Part shown: one piece after another, positions 58,371 to 64,000 of the stretch
Numbering within the stretch: the stretch's first letter is position 1
Layout: the number at the start of each line of letters is the position of its first letter
Assembly (NCBI RefSeq): GCF_036178145.1
Contig: NZ_CP108067.1
Location: 5,642,001 to 5,706,000, forward strand
DNA from: Streptomyces sp. NBC_00273
GTDB taxonomy: Bacteria > Actinomycetota > Actinomycetes > Streptomycetales > Streptomycetaceae
DNA: 64,000 nt
Reading direction: 5' to 3'
Program-made: the position numbers and the translations under genes
The notes under the pieces: model-generated
What the model was told of the DNA's origin: nothing
The model's database searches: none
Seen by the model: only the letters and a program-made list of their open reading frames with translations

Positions 58371-59597
58371 ATGGAGACCTTCCCGAAGATCATCTCGGTG
58401 GACGACCACACGGTTGAGCCCCCCCACGTCTGGCGGGACCGGCTCCCGTCCAAGTACCGCGACATCGGCCCCCGCGTCGTCCGCGCCCCGTTGAAGGAAA
58501 TGACCTTCCTCGGCGGCAAGTTCGCCCCCGTGATGGGGGCCAAGGGCGACGACGGCCCCATCGGCGACTGGTGGGTGTACGAGGACCTGCACCGGCCGCT
58601 CACCCGCCTCGACACGGCTGTCGGGTACGACCGCGACGAGATCAAACTGGAAGTCATCACCTACGAGCAGATGCGCCCGGGGTCCTTCTCGGTTCCCGAC
58701 CGGCTCGCGGACATGGACGTCAACCACGTCCAGTCCGCCCTCTGCTTCCCGACCTTCCCCCGCTTCTGCGGCCAGACCTTCACCGAGGCCAAGGACCGCG
58801 AGCTGGGGCTCCTCGGCGTCCGGGCCTACAACGACTGGATGGTGGAGGAGTGGTGCGGCCAGGACGCCCGCGGCCGCCTCGTCCCCCTCACCCTGATCCC
58901 GCTCTGGGACGCCCGCCTGGCCGCCGCCGAGGTCCGCCGCAACGCCGCGCGCGGCGTGCGCGCGGTGGCCTTCTCCGAGATACCCCCGCACCTGGGCCTC
59001 CCCTCCATCCACACGGACGAGTGGGACCCCTTCCTGGAGGCGTGCAACGAGACCGGCACGGTCATCGCCATGCACATCGGCTCCTCCTCCCGCATGCCGT
59101 CCACCTCGGCAGACGCCCCGCCCGCGGTCGGCTCCACCATCACCTTCGCCAACTGCTGCTTCTCGATGGTCGACTGGCTGATGAGCGGCAAGTTCGAGCG
59201 CTTCCCCAACCTGAAGATCATGTACGCGGAGGGCCAGATCGGCTGGATCCCGTACATCCTCGAGCGGGCGAACGTGGTCTGGGAGGAGAACCGCGGCTGG
59301 GGCGGAGTCGCCGACAAGGTGCTGCGCCCGCCGTCGGAGCTCTTCGCCGAGCACGTCTTCGGCTGCTTCTTCGACGACGCCTTCGGCCTGAAGAACCTCG
59401 ACGCGATCGGCGTCGCCAACGTCCTCTACGAGACGGACTACCCCCACTCCGACTCCACCTGGCCCAAGTCCCGCGAGGTCGGCGAGGCGCAGATGGGCCA
59501 CCTCGCACCGGACGTGGTGGACCGCATCGTGCGCGGCAACGCGATCGACCTGCTCGGACTCACTGCGGACGGCCTGTGGGCGGGGCCGGGGGCGTGA
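58371..59597 (+). CDS. ACMSD-type amidohydrolase, paralogue of the 14703 gene
   Basis: A 408-aa TIM-barrel metal enzyme. SVDDHTVEPPHVWRDRLPSK, MHIGSSSRMP and ETDYPHSDSTWPKSREVG carry the metal ligands. It shares long stretches with the 14703 protein (CFPTFPRFCGQTF, AYNDWMVEEWCG, RRNAARGVRAV). It stands alone after operator 11. Two copies under the same operator suggest two related substrates or steps. The reaction is unknown. Confidence 0.87.
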   Translation: METFPKIISVDDHTVEPPHVWRDRLPSKYRDIGPRVVRAPLKEMTFLGGKFAPVMGAKGDDGPIGDWWVYEDLHRPLTRLDTAVGYDRDEIKLEVITYEQMRPGSFSVPDRLADMDVNHVQSALCFPTFPRFCGQTFTEAKDRELGLLGVRAYNDWMVEEWCGQDARGRLVPLTLIPLWDARLAAAEVRRNAARGVRAVAFSEIPPHLGLPSIHTDEWDPFLEACNETGTVIAMHIGSSSRMPSTSADAPPAVGSTITFANCCFSMVDWLMSGKFERFPNLKIMYAEGQIGWIPYILERANVVWEENRGWGGVADKVLRPPSELFAEHVFGCFFDDAFGLKNLDAIGVANVLYETDYPHSDSTWPKSREVGEAQMGHLAPDVVDRIVRGNAIDLLGLTADGLWAGPGA

Positions 59598-59640
59598 GCC
59601 CGCGGTAGGGCGTGGCCCGGCCCCCTCCACCGGCCACGCC

Positions 59641-60897
59641 CTACGGCCACCCGCGTGCCCCGCGGCCGCCCGCGCCCGCCCGGGGCCGGGCACCGCGAGC
59701 GTCCCGCGGTCCAGCCACGAGCAGCAGCGCCGTGGCCAGTCCCGCCACCGTCAGCACCGGCAGCAGCACCCGTACGTCCACGAGGGCCACCAGGGCCGAG
59801 CCCAGCGCCAGGGCCAGCGCGTTCGGTACGAAGATCAGGGTGTTGGCCGTGGCCGCGGCGCGGCCCAGCGCGGCGTTCGGGACCTCGCGCTGCACCGCCG
59901 TCCGCGCGGCGACCAGCACGCACGGCAGCCCGGCGCCGATGGCGGCGCTGCCCGCCAGGGCCACCGCGTCGTACGGCAGCGCCCGGACCCCGGCGCCGAG
60001 GGCGAACAGGGTCACCCCGGCGGCCGTGAACACCTTCTCCGGCATGCGCCGCAGCAGCGGGCCCGCCACGAGCCCGCTGAGGACCGAGCCCGCGCCCTGC
60101 ACCGCGTACAGCACCCCCACGTAGGTGGGTGCGTGCCCCAGCACGTTCCCGGCGACCGCGTAGACCACCGCGCCGTTCAGCCCGGCCAGGAACATCACGG
60201 CCGCTCCGGCCGTCACCAGGGCGCGCGGCGCGGGTGCCTCCCGCAGCTGCCGCCAGCCCTCCCGCACCTGCGCGAATCCCCCCGTCCCGCTCCGGATCCG
60301 CTCCCGCTGCGGCGGCTCCTCGTCCACCCGCAGCAGGGCGAAGATCCCCGCCGCCAGCGCGAAGGTCACCGCGTCGAGCAGGGCCACCGACCCCCCGCCG
60401 AAGCGGGCGAACAGGCCCGCGCCCACCAGCGGTGCGAGCAGCTTCATGCCCTCGGCGGCGGTCAGCCGCAGCCCGTTGAAGTCCCCGAGGAGCCGGTGGC
60501 CGACGGCCTGCGGGACCAGGGCCGCCTCCGCCGCCCCGTGCACGGTGCCGCAGATCCCGTACACGAACAGGACCGCGAACAGCAGCCACACCCGGTCCGC
60601 CGAGTCCAGCAGGGTCAGTACGGGCAGCAGCGCGGCCATCACGAGGCCGAGGGCGACCAGCAGCGGCCGCCGGGGCAGCCGGTCGGCGAGCGCCCCCAGC
60701 GCCGGTCCGGCCAGGACCGGCGCCCACATGGTGAACACGGTCAGCGCCGCGAGCGCGTCCGACCCGGTCAGTGACTTCACCCAGACCCCGGCGACCAGCC
60801 ACATGGCGCTCGTGCCGAATCCCGAGACGACCACCCCGGAGAGGTAGAGCCCCGCATTGCGGTCCCGCAGGACCTTCCCCACACCTCGTTCGATCAC
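59641..60897 (-). CDS. MFS transporter (MFS_3-type)
   Basis: A 418-aa membrane protein with about twelve helices (YLSGVVVSGFGTSAMWLVAG, LGLVMAALLPVLTLLDSA, VWLLFAVLFVYGICGTVHGA, ALALGSALVALVDVRVLLPV). LADRLPRRPLLVALGLVMAA is the typical first-loop motif of major facilitators. It is likely an efflux pump for a small molecule. No regulator is adjacent. The last ~20 residues are Gly/Arg/Ala-rich and cytoplasmic. Confidence 0.85.
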   Translation of the reverse strand: MIERGVGKVLRDRNAGLYLSGVVVSGFGTSAMWLVAGVWVKSLTGSDALAALTVFTMWAPVLAGPALGALADRLPRRPLLVALGLVMAALLPVLTLLDSADRVWLLFAVLFVYGICGTVHGAAEAALVPQAVGHRLLGDFNGLRLTAAEGMKLLAPLVGAGLFARFGGGSVALLDAVTFALAAGIFALLRVDEEPPQRERIRSGTGGFAQVREGWRQLREAPAPRALVTAGAAVMFLAGLNGAVVYAVAGNVLGHAPTYVGVLYAVQGAGSVLSGLVAGPLLRRMPEKVFTAAGVTLFALGAGVRALPYDAVALAGSAAIGAGLPCVLVAARTAVQREVPNAALGRAAATANTLIFVPNALALALGSALVALVDVRVLLPVLTVAGLATALLLVAGPRDARGARPRAGAGGRGARGWP

Positions 60898-61070
60898 CGA
60901 CCCAGCCTGTGTTCTAAGGCGGGGGCCGGGGATCGGGAAGACGACCTACGTTCCCCACCGGGGGTTCCCCCACCCGGGGGTCCGGCCGGGAACCCTCGGG
61001 GGCGTCTCGTCGGCCGGGTCGGGGCTCCCTGATCCGGTCCGATCGGCAGGACAGGACCTAGCATCGGGCC

Positions 61071-61565
61071 GTGCCCCGACTCCAGTTGCTCCGTTTCGAC
61101 CACGCCCCGGCCCTGCTCGCGTTCGAGCGGGAGAACCGGGCCTACTTCGCCGCGTCGGTCCCGGACCGGGGCGACCGCTACTTCGCCGACTTCGACGAGC
61201 GGCACGCCGCGCTGATGGCCGAGCAGGCCGCCGGGCTGTGCTTCTTCCACGTCCTGGTGGACGACGGCGGTGAGGTGGTGGGCCGGGTCAACCTCGTTGA
61301 CGTGGCCGACGGTTCGGCCGAGCTCGGGTACCGGATCGCCGAGCGTGCCACGGGCCGGGGCCTGGCCACGGCCGCCGTCCGGGAGGCCCGCGGGCTCGCG
61401 GTCACGGAGTACGGACTGGCCGCGCTGCGGGCGGTCACGACGCTCGACAACGCCGGCTCGCGCGCCGTGCTGGCCCGTACGGGATTCGTGGCCACCGGCG
61501 ATGTCGACCTGGACGGCCGTCCGGGCCTGCGTTTCGTGTGCGACCTGGAGGTCGAAACCGTGTGA
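61071..61565 (+). CDS. GNAT acetyltransferase (RimJ/RimL-like)
   Basis: A 164-aa enzyme starting at GTG 61071. The motif A GYRIAERATGRGLATAAVRE binds acetyl-CoA, and VTTLDNAGSRAVLARTGFVA is the usual motif B of RimJ/RimL-type enzymes that acetylate protein N-termini or small amines. The target is unknown. It stands alone before the protease gene (84 bases). Confidence 0.85.
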   Translation: MPRLQLLRFDHAPALLAFERENRAYFAASVPDRGDRYFADFDERHAALMAEQAAGLCFFHVLVDDGGEVVGRVNLVDVADGSAELGYRIAERATGRGLATAAVREARGLAVTEYGLAALRAVTTLDNAGSRAVLARTGFVATGDVDLDGRPGLRFVCDLEVETV

Positions 61566-61649
61566 GGCGTGGGCCGGGAGCCGCCCTCGGCCTTGCACCC
61601 GACCCTGCCGCCGAGGCATGCTTCGCCAGGGCAAAGCGGGAGGATGATC

Positions 61650-62498
61650 ATGCCGGTGGACAAGCGGACCGTCGTGACGGCGGTGCTGTGCGCGGTGGCG
61701 GCCCTGGGGGCGTCCGCCGCGGTGGCCAAGCTCTCGCCACCGCCAGAGGAGGCGCCTCCGGTACGGGCCAAGGCCGCGCCGAGCGCTTCGCCGACGGGAC
61801 CGTCATCGCGATCGCAAGTGGTGAAGCCGCAGCTGTCCGCGCCTCCCGGCGCCACCCTGCCGCCGGCCGTCACCCCGCCGCCCGGAGGGCCCGCGGCCTT
61901 CACCGGGGCCCTGTTCACCAATGGCCTGGACAGCGATCACTTCTGCACCGCCACCGTGGTGAGCAGCCCCGACCGAAACATGATCATCACTGCCGGGCAC
62001 TGCCTGCTCGAAGGGGACCAGAGCGGCGGGAGCGCCGTCTTCGCACCCGCGTACGCCAACGGGGTCGCCCCGTACGGCACATGGAAGATCGAGCAGGTCT
62101 TCGAGGACGACCGCTGGGCCGAGGGTACGGACGACGACTACGACCTCGCCTTCGCCCGCCTCGCCCCGGACGCCAAGGGCCGCACGATCGAGGACGTGAC
62201 CGGCGCGGCCGTCCTCGACACCAGCGGCCGCGCGGGCGAGGAGGTCACCGTGACCGGCTACCCCGCCGACCGCAAGGTTCCCCGTACCTGCACGTCGGTC
62301 GCCGTCCGCTTGAGCGCGACCCAACAGCGCTTCGACTGCGCCGACTTCCCGGGCGGCACCAGCGGCAGCGCGTGGATCGCCGGCGACGGGAAGATCATCG
62401 GCATCCTCACGGGCGGGGACACGGACGACGTGTCGACCAGCACGGTCCTCGGCGAGTACGCGGCCTCGCTCTACGCCAAGGCCGCCGCGAAGCCGTAG
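61650..62498 (+). CDS. exported trypsin-like serine protease
   Basis: A 282-aa protease. A signal or anchor helix at the start (VVTAVLCAVAALGASAAVA) is followed by a Pro-rich linker (~25-75) and a chymotrypsin-fold domain. The catalytic triad is visible: His in MIITAGHCLL, Asp in DDDYDLAFARL, Ser in FPGGTSGSAWIAG. Two Cys pairs may be disulfides. ATG 61650 has GGGAGG seven bases upstream. The target is unknown. Confidence 0.9.
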   Translation: MPVDKRTVVTAVLCAVAALGASAAVAKLSPPPEEAPPVRAKAAPSASPTGPSSRSQVVKPQLSAPPGATLPPAVTPPPGGPAAFTGALFTNGLDSDHFCTATVVSSPDRNMIITAGHCLLEGDQSGGSAVFAPAYANGVAPYGTWKIEQVFEDDRWAEGTDDDYDLAFARLAPDAKGRTIEDVTGAAVLDTSGRAGEEVTVTGYPADRKVPRTCTSVAVRLSATQQRFDCADFPGGTSGSAWIAGDGKIIGILTGGDTDDVSTSTVLGEYAASLYAKAAAKP

Positions 62499-62528
62499 GC
62501 GGCGTCCGCAAGGGATCACCGGCTCAGG

Positions 62529-63545
62529 TCACCGGCAGTATCCCGTGTGCAGGAAGTCGCGTCGGCCCGGTGCCCCGAGGTCCAGCGGGATGTCGACATG
62601 GCTCGGCAGAGCGGTGAAGGGGGCGTTCGGCAGGACGAACTCGCGGCCGGTGTACCTCTCCCGCACGCTCTGCCGGTCGGCGGGCCGGCACACGAACGGG
62701 TTGGCGTACGTGTTGTACCCCAGCCCCGCACCGGTGTTGAGGAATCCGGCGTCCTGGCACTGGAACAGCGCGCCCCGGAGTGCCGAGGCGTCCCGGTCGC
62801 CCCGGTAGCGCGTCTGGAAGTTCGCGAAGCACGTCGAGGAGTCGGCGCCGTCGTACGGGGACGGGCCGGCGGCGGCCAGCGCTCCGAGGAAGGAGCGGTT
62901 GCAGCCGATCTCCGCCGAAGGGGCCTCACCCGCGAGCAGCGCGTCCCGACGGCAGCCGGTGACGTCCTCGAACGCCCCGACCACGTCCTCGTCCCGGTCC
63001 AGCCGGGAGTACGCGACGACCAGGTCGCGCTGGGCCGCGAGCGGGTACGCCCCCGTCGTGCCGAACTCCTCGTCGAGCAGCCGGAACCAGGTCTCGAAGG
63101 CCGGCACCTGCGCGCGGACGCCGGCCGGAAGCGTGTAGACCGCCAGATCGGTCGGCGTCGTCCAGTCGTCCAGCCCCGGGTAGCCGACGTAGGACAGGAC
63201 CCCGATCCCGACCTCGGCCGGCTGGGCGCCGTACCGTGCCCGCAGCTTCAGGTACTGCTCGAGGTTGGTGCTGGAGCCGGCCCAGGCGTAGCGGAAGCCA
63301 CTCGGGTACGGAGAAGCCTGGCCCCGGGCGTGCGTGGTCCCGAAGAGGGAGGGTGCCACGCACCGGACCTCGCGCGCCTCCCACGCGGCCCGGTACTCGG
63401 CGGGTGTGGAGACGCACCGCGCCGTGGGGTCGTCCGCGCCGTCGCGGGAGAGCGGGAACGCGCTCGGCGCGCCCAGGAGGAGCAGTCCCGCAACGAGGGC
63501 GGCCAGCGCACGGGCGTGCGATCCGAGGGATCGTCGTCTCTTCAT
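62529..63545 (-). CDS. exported protein of unknown function
   Basis: A 338-aa protein. A signal sequence (MKRRRSLGSHARALAALVAG, then LLLLGAPSAFPL) is followed by a ~300-aa domain rich in Tyr and with eight Cys that may form disulfides (CVSTPAEYRAAWEAREVRC, GCRRDALLAGEAPSAEIGC). I do not recognise the family or an active site. It converges with the protease gene. Confidence 0.7.
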   Translation of the reverse strand: MKRRRSLGSHARALAALVAGLLLLGAPSAFPLSRDGADDPTARCVSTPAEYRAAWEAREVRCVAPSLFGTTHARGQASPYPSGFRYAWAGSSTNLEQYLKLRARYGAQPAEVGIGVLSYVGYPGLDDWTTPTDLAVYTLPAGVRAQVPAFETWFRLLDEEFGTTGAYPLAAQRDLVVAYSRLDRDEDVVGAFEDVTGCRRDALLAGEAPSAEIGCNRSFLGALAAAGPSPYDGADSSTCFANFQTRYRGDRDASALRGALFQCQDAGFLNTGAGLGYNTYANPFVCRPADRQSVRERYTGREFVLPNAPFTALPSHVDIPLDLGAPGRRDFLHTGYCR

Positions 63546-63684
63546 GAGGCTCAGTCTCGAAACGGGCGCCCGGCCCCGCGAGCCCACTGCTCCACCCGGC
63601 CCAGTACCTTCGGGCCCGCTCGGCACGGCCCCGGGCGGACGGGTCCCCACCAGCGGCGTTCGACGTCGCGGCGGGTCGGTCCGG

Positions 63685-64000
63685 TTAGGCCAGCAGCCCC
63701 AGGTGGACCGGTTCCGCCGGGGTGTTGGCCAGGAGGTCCGGCAGGCGCGGGGGCCACAGGGGCTCGCCCAGGGTGGCCAGGCGCTGCGGAGAGAGCCACT
63801 GCCAGTGGATGTCCGGGGCCTCCAGGACCGGCTCGCGGCGCGGGCCCGTGGTGACGAAGATGTGCTCGTGCTGGCGGACCGGGATCCCCTGGTGCGTGAA
63901 GTCGTGCTCCCAGGTGCAGAGCAGCCGTTCGGGCTCCAGGTCGGTCCAGCCGGTCTCCTCGCGCAGCTCGCGCCGCACGCAGTCCTCGGGACTCTCGCCG
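63685..64000 (-). CDS. Nudix hydrolase, cut by the right edge
   Basis: The visible C-terminal ~105 residues contain the end of a Nudix box (GESPEDCVRRELREETGW), followed by WEHDFTHQGIPVRQHEHIFV and IHWQWLSPQRLATLGEPLWP. It is a pyrophosphatase of unknown substrate. The start lies beyond 64000. Confidence 0.82.
   Translation of the reverse strand, partial: GESPEDCVRRELREETGWTDLEPERLLCTWEHDFTHQGIPVRQHEHIFVTTGPRREPVLEAPDIHWQWLSPQRLATLGEPLWPPRLPDLLANTPAEPVHLGLLA

Overview
This window is a G+C-rich chromosomal stretch from a Streptomyces or close relative. The strongest evidence is that all three members of the AfsK/AfsR/AfsS regulatory cascade are present: afsK at 41507-43909, afsS at 54681-54881 and afsR at 55060-58239. 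GTG starts, 4-bp ATGA/GTGA gene overlaps and many TetR, ECF and Ser/Thr-kinase regulators fit the same group. I saw no rRNA, tRNA, CRISPR array or transposase gene.

Layout. 1-8961 is ordinary core DNA: an NsdA-like HTH/TPR regulator, a repeat-rich membrane protein, a solute-binding lipoprotein, purU, an EF-hand protein, and an ECF sigma factor with its fused anti-sigma factor. 9151-12892 is an accessory segment with visibly lower G+C. It carries six small genes (two overlapping small ORFs, HTH-DUF5919, Nudix, an internally duplicated 121-aa protein, and a GNAT) between two 407-bp inverted repeats that differ at only two positions. 13019-41222 is a large set of CoA-dependent catabolic genes: acyl-CoA ligases, paired acyl-CoA dehydrogenases, SDR, Zn-alcohol dehydrogenase, enoyl-CoA hydratase-like proteins, SCP2-thiolase-like and DUF35 proteins, ACMSD-type amidohydrolases, a cyclase, flavin enzymes and a TetR regulator. 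A few housekeeping genes are interspersed. 41507-58239 runs from afsK to afsR. Between them lie a cyclophilin, a SUKH-3/DUF6193 pair, a second catabolic operon, a FadD3-like ligase, a lactococcin-972-type bacteriocin locus (precursor, membrane protein, ABC ATPase) and a methyltransferase. 58371-64000 holds a second amidohydrolase, an MFS transporter, a GNAT, a secreted trypsin-like protease, a secreted unknown protein and a Nudix gene cut by the window edge.

How it fits together. The scattered catabolic genes are linked by a shared 15-bp inverted repeat, CTGAC-N5-GTCAG. I found eleven copies by eye, all in promoter regions of these genes, spread over 44 kb. The only TetR regulator in the window (39461-40108) is the natural candidate to bind them. 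The gene content suggests activation, beta-oxidation-like steps and a retro-aldol cleavage of a branched or alicyclic acid. The true substrate cannot be read from sequence, and the hallmark genes of the known cholesterol pathway (Mce transporter, ring-cleaving dioxygenase, KstR boxes) were not seen. The three standout items are this putative regulon, the inverted-repeat-bounded cassette, and the lactococcin-972-type locus with a hairpin between precursor and export genes.
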